Assembly (NCBI RefSeq): GCF_000484535.1
Contig: NC_022600.1
Coordinates: 3,534,001-3,598,000 of the forward strand
Length of the DNA: 64,000 nt
Source: Gloeobacter kilaueensis JS1
GTDB lineage: Bacteria; Cyanobacteriota; Cyanobacteriia; Gloeobacterales; Gloeobacteraceae
Reading direction: 5' to 3'
Positions 17,805-25,980 of this stretch are shown here, piece by piece. The notes under the pieces are model-generated. The model was not told where the DNA came from. It worked only from the letters and a program-made list of their open reading frames with translations, and did not search any database. The translations under genes and the position numbers were made by a program. Numbering within the stretch: the first letter of the stretch is position 1; every line of letters starts with the position of its first letter.

Positions 17805-18773
17805 ATGCAAAAGTCGCTCGGACCGCTGCTGGTTCCTTTCGCCGCCCCTTTACCGCTGATCCTCAACGAATTTGGCCGGGGCCGACCGGTCTTGAGCGTG
17901 GTGGGCGGCCTGCACGGCCACGCCTACAACAGCGTCTACACCTGTCATCTGCTCATGCGCTGGTTAAAAAAGCAGGAGCAACGGCAGAGCGACTACCAGT
18001 TGCGCGGTCGGGTGCGGGTGCTCCCGGCGGTGAATGCGCCGGGACTGCTCACCGCCAGTCGCTACTGGCCCTTCGACAACACCGACCTCGACCGGGTTTT
18101 TCCGGGTTACAGCCAGGGGGAGACGACCCAGCGGCTGGTGAGCTGGGTCTTCGAGCAGGTGCGCCACTCCGACTGCTGCGTGGATCTGCGCGGCCCCGAA
18201 AACGGGATGGCCGAATGGCCGCAGGTGCAGGTGCATTTTAGCCAGCCGCGCGCCCTTGAACTGGCAAAGGCGATGGGGTTGCCCGTGATCCGGGTGCGCC
18301 GCCCACCAGCGGGCCGCCTCACAGCCGGGTACGATCTTTTTTCGGCCAGCCAGGGCAGCCTTGCCCACAACCTGTTCCAGGCGGGCATCGACGCCCTGCT
18401 GCTGCAGGCTGGGGCGGGCCAGGTGATCGAGCCGCTGTTCTGCCACCAGCTACTGGCAGCCTTGATCCGGCTGATGCTGCAGATGGGGATCGTCACCGGC
18501 CCACCGCCAGAGCCGCCTGGAGTCGCGGTGCCTGAGACGATTACTGCAGACGACATCGAGGCGATCCACGCTCAGAGGGCCGGTCTATTTGTAGCGGGCG
18601 CTGCTCCCGGCCAGATCGTCGAACCTGGCACGCCCTTAGGTCAGATCGTCGATCCGCTCAGCGCCGACATTCTCGAAGAGCCGGCAGCTGCCAAGATGGG
18701 CCTCATCCTGTCACTGCGCCTGCAGCCTATCGTCCTGCAGGGAAGCCTGATTGCCTGTACAACCAGAATCTAG
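17805..18773 (+). CDS. Succinylglutamate desuccinylase/aspartoacylase-family paralog lacking zinc ligands
   Basis: This 322-residue protein is collinear with the preceding gene product (SVVGGLHGHAYNSVYTCHLL against ILSGLHGDELDGGYICHLL, and NTDLDRVFPG against GSDLNRSFPG). Its metal site is degenerate: HGDE has become HGHA, losing the Glu ligand, and the DIH motif has become CVDLRGPENG, losing the His ligand. Hydrolytic activity as in the family is therefore unlikely. It may form a heteromeric partner or binding subunit of its neighbour. The ATG at 17805 follows the upstream stop by four bases; the 3' end overlaps the convergent KirBac gene by four bases. Confidence 0.82.
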   Translation: MQKSLGPLLVPFAAPLPLILNEFGRGRPVLSVVGGLHGHAYNSVYTCHLLMRWLKKQEQRQSDYQLRGRVRVLPAVNAPGLLTASRYWPFDNTDLDRVFPGYSQGETTQRLVSWVFEQVRHSDCCVDLRGPENGMAEWPQVQVHFSQPRALELAKAMGLPVIRVRRPPAGRLTAGYDLFSASQGSLAHNLFQAGIDALLLQAGAGQVIEPLFCHQLLAALIRLMLQMGIVTGPPPEPPGVAVPETITADDIEAIHAQRAGLFVAGAAPGQIVEPGTPLGQIVDPLSADILEEPAAAKMGLILSLRLQPIVLQGSLIACTTRI

Positions 18774-19705
18774 CGCGGCGGGGCCGTCTCGGGCTGGGCG
18801 ACGAGGGCTTCGACATCGTGGAAGCGCGAATAATCGAGGATGCGCCTGCCCTCCGGCGTGCGGGTGATGATATCCGTCAGCCGATGCTCAAAGAGGATCT
18901 CAGAGGCAATAAAGGAGTGCCGGGCGTGAATATTTTGAGAAACCGTATCGTCCAGACCGGTGAGGGTGACGATCAGTTCTGTCTGGCTTTCTGCCAGCGA
19001 CTCGCTCGTCTGGCCAAATAGCGGGCTCTCTTCGTCGATGACGTGCATGATCGTCCAGGTGAGAGCAAAGATCGATGTCTGGCCGCGCACGAGCTTCATG
19101 TCATAAAAGCGGCGCATAAATTCACCGTTTGGCAGCGTCTCGTCCCGTGCCAGGGTCAGGCGCACCTGGGCCTCGAAGATCTGGTTGCGGCGACGATTGG
19201 CGGTGCGAAAGAATAGCGTCGGTCGTCCCTGGCTCTGGTTGATCACCGCTACGTCGCTAAAGAGCACCCGCGCCGTCGGCTTTGAGAATTTGGCAAACAT
19301 CAAACCGGTGGCCAGGGCAAAGCCGCTCCAGCCCACCAGGCCCTCGATCGAGGCGATGATATGGCCGTAGGTCGTCTTCGGTGACATCACGCCGTAGCCG
19401 ATCGTGGCGAGGGTCTGGACGCTGAAGAAAAAAGCGTCCTCAAAGGAACCGTGGCGGGCATTGAGAATGGCATCGCCGCCCAACAGGTACAGCCCGGCAA
19501 AAAAGACGTTGGCGAACAGGTAGAGCCCGATCACCAGCAGCAACAACCCGGTCCAGGAAATCGTCAGCAAAAAGTGGTAGACATCTCCCCACGAGCGCTC
19601 AAGACCGATGCGCTCGATCGCAAGCGACGATGAGCCGTTGCGCCCGATAAGCCGCATCTGTCGGCCTGGTGGAAGTCTATCTGAGCGCCGAGAAAGTAGT
19701 CGCAT
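18770..19705 (-). CDS. Inward-rectifier potassium channel (KirBac type)
   Basis: The 311-residue protein has the bacterial inward-rectifier layout: an N-terminal slide helix region (ERSWGDVYHFLLTISW), TM1 (about residues 50-78), a pore helix and selectivity filter (SVQTLATIGYGVMSP) and TM2 (HIIASIEGLVGWSGFALATG). A beta-rich cytoplasmic domain of about 170 residues follows (LFFRTANRRRNQIFEAQVRL, FALTWTIMHVIDEESPL). The TIGYG filter predicts K+ selectivity in the plasma membrane. The length fits the KirBac family. Gating ligands cannot be read from sequence. Confidence 0.93.
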   Translation of the reverse strand: MRLLSRRSDRLPPGRQMRLIGRNGSSSLAIERIGLERSWGDVYHFLLTISWTGLLLLVIGLYLFANVFFAGLYLLGGDAILNARHGSFEDAFFFSVQTLATIGYGVMSPKTTYGHIIASIEGLVGWSGFALATGLMFAKFSKPTARVLFSDVAVINQSQGRPTLFFRTANRRRNQIFEAQVRLTLARDETLPNGEFMRRFYDMKLVRGQTSIFALTWTIMHVIDEESPLFGQTSESLAESQTELIVTLTGLDDTVSQNIHARHSFIASEILFEHRLTDIITRTPEGRRILDYSRFHDVEALVAQPETAPPR

Positions 19706-19812
19706 AGAATGTCCCAGATTCCTTCGATTGTATCGCTGTGCCTGCCGCTACCTGCTCTCTGACGGGCAAAACGCTTCTACGATGAGCGAGGGGAACAGGG
19801 CAGACACAGGAT

Positions 19813-20826
19813 ATGGCGCTCGCGGACACTCTGGGCAATCTGGCCCTGCTGGCATTTATAACGGCGGATGTGGGGGCGATCTACCAGGCGCTCGCCTCGG
19901 TCCTCGACCGGCGCAACTGGCCGCCGCCTGGGCGGCTCATCGACATGGGCGGTCACCGCCTGCACATCCAGGTGGCGGGCCAGGGCGGGCCGACGGTGGT
20001 CTTTGAGGCGGGAGGCGGTAGCTGGTCTATCGAATGGTTCCGCGTCCTGCCGGAGGTGGCAAAATTTACCTGCGCCGTCGCCTACGACCGGTCCGGTTAT
20101 GGCTGGAGCGACATCAGCCTCAAAAACGCGAGCAGCCGGTCGGTGGCCGAAGAACTGCACGCCCTGCTTGAGGCTGCCGGGATCGAAGGACCGTACATCC
20201 TGGTCGGGCGATCGACAGGTGCCCTGCACGTCCGCATGTTCGCCCACCTCTACCCGCAGGAGGTAGCGGGCATGGTCCTGCTCGACGCCGCCCACGAGGA
20301 AGAAAAAACGCGCATCCTGCCTGCCCTGCGCGAGGTGGGCGAGCGGGAGTTGCAGTTGCTGGGCGTGCTGCGGCTGCTTGCGCCGCTGGGGCTCATTCGC
20401 TTTTTGGGCTGGTGGGGAGCCCTGGCGCGGCTGCGGATTCTCGAAAAATTGCCCTCCGAAAAGCAGCAGCAGGTTCTGGCGGGTATCTATCGCTCGCTCT
20501 ACTGCAACACCCTCTACGGCGAGTACCAGCAATTTGACGAGAGTGCCGGGCAGGTCCGCGCTACCGGCTCCCTGGGCGATCTGCCCCTGGCGGTCGTCAC
20601 CGCCGGAGACCACCTCGATGCGGCAAACTACCCAAAGGACTTTCCGATCGCCCAGGCCCAACAGATCTGGGAGCAGTTGCAGTCTGAGCTGGCTACACTT
20701 TCTGCCAACAGTCGGCATGAGGTGCTAGAAGGCTGCAGCACCTACCTGCCCATGGACTGTCCGGCGGCGGTGGTCGATGCGATTCGTTGGGTTTACGACA
20801 GAACCTGCGGCCAACCGGGGCGATAA
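19813..20826 (+). CDS. Alpha/beta hydrolase-fold protein with unusual catalytic His region
   Basis: This 337-residue protein has an N-terminal hydrophobic segment and an alpha/beta hydrolase core: PTVVFEAGGGSWSIEW (oxyanion region), VAYDRSGYGWSD, and the nucleophile elbow LVGRSTGALHVRMFA (GxSxG). VVTAGDHLDAAN lies near the expected acid. Where relatives have a Gly-His pair carrying the catalytic His, this protein reads EGCSTYLPMDCP, so the His appears replaced by Thr. It could be inactive, or a His elsewhere (for example SRHEV) may serve. The ATG at 19813 is the start. The gene lies 49 bases upstream of the CtpA-type protease gene. Confidence 0.8.
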   Translation: MALADTLGNLALLAFITADVGAIYQALASVLDRRNWPPPGRLIDMGGHRLHIQVAGQGGPTVVFEAGGGSWSIEWFRVLPEVAKFTCAVAYDRSGYGWSDISLKNASSRSVAEELHALLEAAGIEGPYILVGRSTGALHVRMFAHLYPQEVAGMVLLDAAHEEEKTRILPALREVGERELQLLGVLRLLAPLGLIRFLGWWGALARLRILEKLPSEKQQQVLAGIYRSLYCNTLYGEYQQFDESAGQVRATGSLGDLPLAVVTAGDHLDAANYPKDFPIAQAQQIWEQLQSELATLSANSRHEVLEGCSTYLPMDCPAAVVDAIRWVYDRTCGQPGR

Positions 20827-20875
20827 TGAGCACAAATCGCACGCTTACGGTGCGCTTGAAGTGAGGAAATTGACG

Positions 20876-22195
20876 ATGAGCAGGCAGCAGCGCTGGCTGT
20901 GGCTTTTTTTGGTGTGGCTCGCGCTATTGAGCACCCCGGTGCTTGCCCAGAGTCAGGCGACCACGACACTCCGCAAACTGTCCTTGCAGGATACCCCCAA
21001 GGCGCTGGTGGACGAGGTGTGGCAGACGGTCGATCGCGAGTTCGCCGATCACAGCTTTAACAATCTCGACTGGCAGCAGGTGCGCCGGGATCTGCTGGCA
21101 CGGGAGTACACCAGCCGCGAGGATGCCTATCAGGTTCTGCGCACGACGCTCAAAAAACTGGGCGATCCCTACACGCGCTTTCTCACTCCCCGCGAGTACC
21201 AGAACCTGCTGGAGCAGACCAACGGCGAGTGGATCGGCATCGGCATGACCCTGGGCACCAACGAGGACACCGGCGCGCCTGTGATCGTGCGGGTCTTTCC
21301 GGACAGCCCGGCCTCCGGAGCCGGACTGCAGCTTAAAGATCAACTGCTCGCCGTCGATGGCCAGTCCGTGGCGGGCCTCAGCCTCGATGCCGTCACCCAG
21401 CGCATCCGGGGCGACAAAGATACGACCGTCACCCTCGCCCTGTTGCGCGGCGGCAGCCAGAAATTGACCGTCACCCTCAAGCGCAGCCCGATCGAATTGC
21501 CGGTGGTGAGCGCCCAGCTCAAGCAGGAGGGCCTCTACAAGATTGGCTACCTGCGCCTCGAAGAATTTAGCGGCAAAGCCCCCGCCGAGATGCGCACCGC
21601 CATCGAACGCCTCAAGGGCGAAGGTGCCCAGGGCTGGATTCTCGATCTGCGGGGCAACCCCGGTGGCCGGGTAGACGCGGCGGCTGAGATCACGAGCCTC
21701 CTGATGCAGCAGGGCACGATCGTCATGGCCACCAACCGCAACGGCGAGCGCGAGACGCTGCAGGCCGATCGCCGGGCGATCACCGGTCTGCCCCTGGTGG
21801 TGCTGGTCGATCGCGGCTCCGCCTCAGCGAGCGAGATCGTCGCCGGTGCCCTGCAGGACAACCGCCGCGCCAGACTGGTCGGCACGATCACCTTCGGCAA
21901 AGGGGTGATCCAGCAGATGAACACGCTCTCCGACGGCTCGGGCCTGAACGTCACGATCGCCCGCTACCAGACGCCCGCCGGTCGCGAGATCCACAAAAAA
22001 GGACTGGTGCCGGATGTGCTGGTGCCGATGGCCGAAGGACTGCGCCAGCAACTGGTGGCGACCGACGCTTTTGCCGGCGACGCAGATACCCAGTATCGCC
22101 GGGCCGTGAGTGAACTGACAGGCCAACTGCAGCCCAGTGCGCCGGGCGCATCCACCCTCGAAGCCGGTAAGAGCGAAGCCAATCCGATCCACTAG
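20876..22195 (+). CDS. Carboxyl-terminal processing protease (S41, CtpA-like)
   Basis: This 439-residue protein has a signal peptide (LWLFLVWLALLSTPVLAQ), an N-terminal helical region, a PDZ domain (about residues 110-195; IGIGMTLGTNEDTG, SPASGAGLQLKDQLLAVDGQ) and an S41 catalytic domain with WILDLRGNPGG. The catalytic dyad is visible as Ser in DRGSASASEIVAGAL and Lys in TFGKGVIQQM. In cyanobacteria such periplasmic or lumenal proteases process C-termini, including that of the D1 protein for CtpA; which paralog this is cannot be decided here. The ATG at 20876 is chosen because the signal peptide starts there; the longer frame reads into the upstream gene. Confidence 0.92.
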   Translation: MSRQQRWLWLFLVWLALLSTPVLAQSQATTTLRKLSLQDTPKALVDEVWQTVDREFADHSFNNLDWQQVRRDLLAREYTSREDAYQVLRTTLKKLGDPYTRFLTPREYQNLLEQTNGEWIGIGMTLGTNEDTGAPVIVRVFPDSPASGAGLQLKDQLLAVDGQSVAGLSLDAVTQRIRGDKDTTVTLALLRGGSQKLTVTLKRSPIELPVVSAQLKQEGLYKIGYLRLEEFSGKAPAEMRTAIERLKGEGAQGWILDLRGNPGGRVDAAAEITSLLMQQGTIVMATNRNGERETLQADRRAITGLPLVVLVDRGSASASEIVAGALQDNRRARLVGTITFGKGVIQQMNTLSDGSGLNVTIARYQTPAGREIHKKGLVPDVLVPMAEGLRQQLVATDAFAGDADTQYRRAVSELTGQLQPSAPGASTLEAGKSEANPIH

Positions 22196-22246
22196 ACGGC
22201 CCTGGTAGGCTGGGCAATGTTTGTCCTGTCCGGCAGGAGAAAATCG

Positions 22247-23593
22247 TTGAAGTCCATCTTCTGGACATTGCTGCTCGTTGGATCGCTGGGGCTCGCTCCG
22301 GCTGCTCTTCTTGCCGACACGACGATCGACGATCCAAAGCTCGACCGGCTGGTGGCGGAGGCGCGCCGCGAATTTCTCACCACCCAGTCCTTCGACCGGC
22401 TCGATGTCGTCGTGCTGTTGCCCAGAGGCGACGGCACCTGGCAGCGGGGCTCCTATGGCCGGGAAACCCTCGCCTATCCGGCCAGTTGCGTCAAGCTCGC
22501 CTACATGGTGGCAGCCGTCCACTGGTGCAGCGCCCAGGGCAAGCCGGTGGATTGCCTCGATTCCCACCTCCGACCGATGGTGGTCGATTCGAGCAACGAG
22601 GAGACGGGCGAAGTCGTCGATGCGATCACCGGTGCTCCCAACCGCCCGGCCACCAGCAGCAATACTCCTGGCTACCGCGAGTGGTACAGCCGCCGCCTCT
22701 ATACCGAGAACTTTTTAAAAGCCCAAAACCTGTTGGGCAACCAGACCATCCTGCACAAGACCTACCCATCCAACTCTGGCGAAATGCCCGGCGGAGCGGA
22801 GAAAGTGGCGATCGATGAGCGCGGTCGCAACGCCATGCGCCCGGACTTGAGCGCCGAGCTGATGCGCCGGATTGTCAGAGGCGAATTGGAACCCCAGGCG
22901 ACTGCCTACATGCGCGCCCTGCTCGCCACGCCCACCTTCGACGAACAGAGCGGCATCGGCTTTGGCCTGCCCCCCGGTAGCCGCTACGAGAACAAGATCG
23001 GTGCCGCCTACGACACCCTCGAAGACATCGCCTATATTGTGCTCCCCAATGGCCGTGAACTGATTCTGGCCATTTTTACCAACGGCCTCGATCAAAGGCA
23101 GCCCGAGCCCTACGACATCGCCCCGCTGGGCGTCTTTGCTGAGAAGCTGATCGAAAAACTGGGACTCGATGAAGGCGACCCACCGAAGCGCAAGATCGAT
23201 GACACTGATTCTGCCGTCACCGTCACGGGCCGCTGGCAGAAGCGCACCGACACGAAAGACAAATTTGGCGAAGATTACCTGCGCTCGGTAGGGGGCTTCG
23301 GCAGCCAGCAGGTGATCTGGAACCTGAACGTGCCGGAGAGCGGGCGCTACGAGGTGGCGGTCTGGTATCCGGCCTTGCAGGAGAATACGAGCGAAGCGGC
23401 CTACACCGTCGTCCACGGCGACGGCATCGCCGAGGTCAAACTCAACCAGCAGGTCTGGGGCGGGCGCTGGGTCAAACTCGGCGACTTTGCATTTAAGGCG
23501 GGCCAGGGCAGCGTCATCCTGAGCGACAAGACCGCCGATCCGAACCGGCAGGTGGTGGCGGACGCCCTCAAGATCACCCGCTGGCCGCGCTAG
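22247..23593 (+). CDS. Secreted serine hydrolase of class A beta-lactamase/PBP type with golvesin-like C-terminal domain
   Basis: The TTG at 22247 has AGGAG seven bases upstream and gives a clean signal peptide (KSIFWTLLLVGSLGLAPAAL); an ATG at 22217 adds ten residues but lacks a good site. The core carries serine-penicillin-recognising motifs: SxxK in YPASCVKLAYM, an SxN-like element in VDSSNEETG, and a K-x-G element in YENKIGAAYD. Residues from about 325 onward (VTVTGRWQKRTDTKDKFG, GRYEVAVWYP) look like a golvesin-type beta-sandwich. It probably acts on peptidoglycan or a related amide or ester in the periplasm. The stop overlaps the convergent multicopper oxidase gene by four bases. Confidence 0.78.
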   Translation: MKSIFWTLLLVGSLGLAPAALLADTTIDDPKLDRLVAEARREFLTTQSFDRLDVVVLLPRGDGTWQRGSYGRETLAYPASCVKLAYMVAAVHWCSAQGKPVDCLDSHLRPMVVDSSNEETGEVVDAITGAPNRPATSSNTPGYREWYSRRLYTENFLKAQNLLGNQTILHKTYPSNSGEMPGGAEKVAIDERGRNAMRPDLSAELMRRIVRGELEPQATAYMRALLATPTFDEQSGIGFGLPPGSRYENKIGAAYDTLEDIAYIVLPNGRELILAIFTNGLDQRQPEPYDIAPLGVFAEKLIEKLGLDEGDPPKRKIDDTDSAVTVTGRWQKRTDTKDKFGEDYLRSVGGFGSQQVIWNLNVPESGRYEVAVWYPALQENTSEAAYTVVHGDGIAEVKLNQQVWGGRWVKLGDFAFKAGQGSVILSDKTADPNRQVVADALKITRWPR

Positions 23594-24543
23594 AGGACGT
23601 GAAACATGCCCATCATCCCGTTCTGCAGGTGCTGATCGACGTGGCAGTGGTACATCCACATGCCGGGATTGTCGGCGCGGATGGCGACGGACCAGGAGGA
23701 GGCGGGACCGATCGGGTGGGTGTCCTCGCTGCGACCGTCCTCGATCCAGCGGTAGCCGTGGATGTGGAAGGTATGAAACTCGGTGCCCAGGGCGAGGACG
23801 TTGAAGCGCACCAGTTCGCCCCGCTTCGCCACCAGGGTCGGGGTGTTCCCGGCGTAGGCGAGGCCATTGATGAGATCAAAGTCGCGGCCCAGGCCACTGG
23901 TGGGCGCTTCCAGGCCCGTAAGAAAGACAAAAAACTCGCGGTCGGGCCGCCTGGTCTTCGGATCGTAGACGCGGATCGCCCCGTACATGCCGAGGGCGGC
24001 GTTGCGCTCCGGCTGCACCGAATGATCGTGGTAGGCCCAGGCTCCCACCGAATCCGCCGCCGCTTTCCAGGTATAGGTAAAAGTTTCGCCGAAGGGCACA
24101 GCCGTTCCGGGCTTGTCGGGGTGCGAGCGCATGTAGGAGCCGTCCATCGCGTCGCTGTACTGCAGGCCGTGGGGGTGCAGGGAGTGGGGCTGGCGGTAGT
24201 AGTTGTCGAGGTTCTTAAAGTGAACGATGACCGTATCGCCCACGGTCGCTTCGATCGTCGGGCCCGCCAGACCGAGGGCCGGGTCGGCGGGTAGAGCGAC
24301 GCCAAAGCCGGGCGAATAGGCCCTCAGGTGCAGGGCGTTAAAAGTTGCCTGCTCAGGGGCGATGCGCTGGCCGGACTGTTCGTCGGGATGGGAGGCGACG
24401 TTCCAGCGCTCGGATTCGACGGCGATCCAGTACTCGCGCACCTGTGCCCTGTCGGGGACGGTCTTCGCAGCGGCGACCATCCAGCCTGTACCGAGAAAAG
24501 CGCCCAGGCAGACTACAAAAATGAACCGGCGGGGGGAAAACAT
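23590..24543 (-). CDS. Secreted two-domain multicopper oxidase
   Basis: This 317-residue protein has a signal peptide (FIFVVCLGAFLGTGWMV) and all four copper-binding motifs: HPHGLQY, WAYHDHS, HTFHIHGYRW and MYHCHVDQHLQNGMMGMF. The last holds the Cys linking the type 1 and trinuclear sites and a likely axial Met. The length matches small two-domain laccases, which work as trimers. It should oxidise phenolics or metal ions with O2 in the periplasm. It is transcribed divergently from the SOD-like gene with 117 bases between them, suggesting shared control and a copper or oxidative-stress role. Confidence 0.92.
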   Translation of the reverse strand: MFSPRRFIFVVCLGAFLGTGWMVAAAKTVPDRAQVREYWIAVESERWNVASHPDEQSGQRIAPEQATFNALHLRAYSPGFGVALPADPALGLAGPTIEATVGDTVIVHFKNLDNYYRQPHSLHPHGLQYSDAMDGSYMRSHPDKPGTAVPFGETFTYTWKAAADSVGAWAYHDHSVQPERNAALGMYGAIRVYDPKTRRPDREFFVFLTGLEAPTSGLGRDFDLINGLAYAGNTPTLVAKRGELVRFNVLALGTEFHTFHIHGYRWIEDGRSEDTHPIGPASSWSVAIRADNPGMWMYHCHVDQHLQNGMMGMFHVL

Positions 24544-24660
24544 AGCAGTTCCTTCGGGAGGAGGCGGTAGGAGAAGAAGTTTGACGGGCTGTCTTTTGCC
24601 ACTCCATCCTTCTCCCTCTTAATTTTGAAGAAGAGAGGCTCCCGATACAGTAAGAAAATC

Positions 24661-25161
24661 ATGAAGAAAATCTTTCTCAGTCCTGCCCTGATCGCTTTGC
24701 TTCTAGCGGCACCCGTACTGGCAGGCAATCCACCCCAGGCAACGGCCCAGATCAAAGACGCAAAGGGTGAACCGGTCGGTACCGCCAGCTTCGTCCAGCA
24801 ACCGAAGGGCGTGCTCGTCACCGTCGAGGTCAAGGGGCTGGAGCCGGGCAAGCATCCGATGCACATCCACGCCGTCGGCAAGTGCGACGCGCCCGACTTT
24901 CGTTCCGCCGGTCCCCACCTGGGCGATCACAAGATGGCAGGCATGAAGGGCAGCATGGCGATGGAGACGATGGCAGGCGATCTGCCGGAACTCCTCGTCG
25001 GCGCGGACGGCACCGGCAAAGCCGAGGTGCTCAACCCTGAGATCAGCCTTGGATCTAAATCCCTCTTGCAAAAGCAGGGGACAGCTCTGCTCATCCACGA
25101 CGCCACCAAACCGAGCAAACGTATCGCCTGCGGCGTGATTTCCACAAACCCGAACCCATAA
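24661..25161 (+). CDS. Cu/Zn superoxide dismutase-family secreted protein with Met-rich loop
   Basis: The 166-residue protein starts at the ATG at 24661, giving a signal peptide (KKIFLSPALIALLLAAPVLA). Cu/Zn SOD landmarks are present: GKHPMHIHAVGKC with two copper His, SAGPHLGDH with the bridging-type His, AGDLPELL with the zinc Asp, LLIHDAT with the last copper His, and paired Cys (GKC and ACGVI) for the disulfide. The zinc His before AGD is replaced by Met, and the zinc loop is short and Met-rich (HKMAGMKGSMAMETM). Dismutase activity is plausible but altered zinc binding or a copper-chaperone role is possible. It is followed after seven bases by a second secreted protein gene. Confidence 0.85.
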   Translation: MKKIFLSPALIALLLAAPVLAGNPPQATAQIKDAKGEPVGTASFVQQPKGVLVTVEVKGLEPGKHPMHIHAVGKCDAPDFRSAGPHLGDHKMAGMKGSMAMETMAGDLPELLVGADGTGKAEVLNPEISLGSKSLLQKQGTALLIHDATKPSKRIACGVISTNPNP

Positions 25162-25168
25162 AAACACC

Positions 25169-25603
25169 ATGAACAAAGCTTTCCGGCCACTCCTGACACT
25201 GCTACTGGTCTTTGCAGCAATTACCGGTGCGCAGGCCCACGACCTCAAGGCCAACCGCACCGTCGGCGCGCTGATGCACATTCAGCCCGACGACAACCCC
25301 CAGGCGGGCTCCGCCACCGTCACCTGGTTCGGCCTGGTCAAGCGCGGCGGTGAACCGGTCCCCCTCAAGGACTGCGACTGCAACCTCGCCATCTACAGCG
25401 GCAGCAAAGCCGCCGGGGCTGCCCTTTTAACGCCGGGGCTGCGCGAGGGCAAAGTCGAAGGCGAAGTCGGCAACAAGGACCGTCTGCTGGCCGATGTCAC
25501 CTTCCCAAAAGCCGGACCCTATACCCTGGTCCTCTCCGGCAAACCAAAAGGCACCGCCAGCTTCAAACCCTTCAAATTCCAGTGGCTCGTGCGGGCCACC
25601 TGA
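25169..25603 (+). CDS. Secreted cyanobacterial protein with N-terminal His after cleavage
   Basis: This 144-residue protein has a signal peptide (FRPLLTLLLVFAAITGAQA) whose predicted cleavage leaves His-Asp as the mature N-terminus. The mature part is a beta-sandwich-like domain: VGALMHIQPDDNPQAG, TVTWFGLVKRGGEPVPLKDC and KAGPYTLVLSGKPKG, with one Cys-x-Cys (DCDCN). Similar proteins are familiar from cyanobacteria but have no function known to me. The His-first layout and MxH motif recall periplasmic copper-binding proteins. The seven-base gap after the SOD-like gene indicates co-transcription and supports a copper or redox role by inference. Confidence 0.7.
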   Translation: MNKAFRPLLTLLLVFAAITGAQAHDLKANRTVGALMHIQPDDNPQAGSATVTWFGLVKRGGEPVPLKDCDCNLAIYSGSKAAGAALLTPGLREGKVEGEVGNKDRLLADVTFPKAGPYTLVLSGKPKGTASFKPFKFQWLVRAT

Positions 25604-25695
25604 GCACTGCCCAGCGCTTGCCCTGTGCCTGCGGACTGCGATTACTGGTGTGCGGGGTTCGCAACCTCATCTTTCGCCTCCAGCACCCGAAGTCT

Positions 25696-25968
25696 GAGGT
25701 TCCGAAGCTGAAACTTGGGGTTCCAAACCCGGAACTTGAGGTTCTGAACCTGAAACTTGGGGTTCCGAACCCGAAGGATGAGGTCTGGAACCTGAAACTT
25801 GAGGTTCGGAACCTGAAAGATGGGGTTCCGAAGCTGAAACTTGAGGTTCCGAACCCGGAACTTGAGGTCTGGAACCTGAAAGATGAGGTTCCGAACTTGG
25901 AAGATGGGGTTCGGAACCCGGAACTTGAGGTTCAGAGCCTGAAACTTGAGGTCTGGAACCTGAAAATT
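25696..25968 (-). repeat. Tandem 21-bp repeat array, 13 units, 3' of a Uma2 gene
   Basis: Thirteen contiguous units of exactly 21 bases fill 25696-25968. Each contains a version of the near-palindrome GGTTCNGAACC, followed on the plus strand by variants of TGAAACTT or GGAAGAT. Units differ by substitutions only, never in length. The array starts 12 bases after the stop of the Uma2 gene (25981) when read in that gene's direction. It has no spacers, so it is not CRISPR. It stays open in several frames because 21 is a multiple of three, but it lies outside any convincing gene. The second array at 58851-59207 has the same unit and the same orientation to its Uma2 gene. Confidence 0.95.
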
Positions 25969-25980
25969 GATGCGGGCAGC

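Noticed and set aside
25696-25968. CRISPR array
   Set aside because: Units are contiguous, with no spacers, and no cas genes are nearby.
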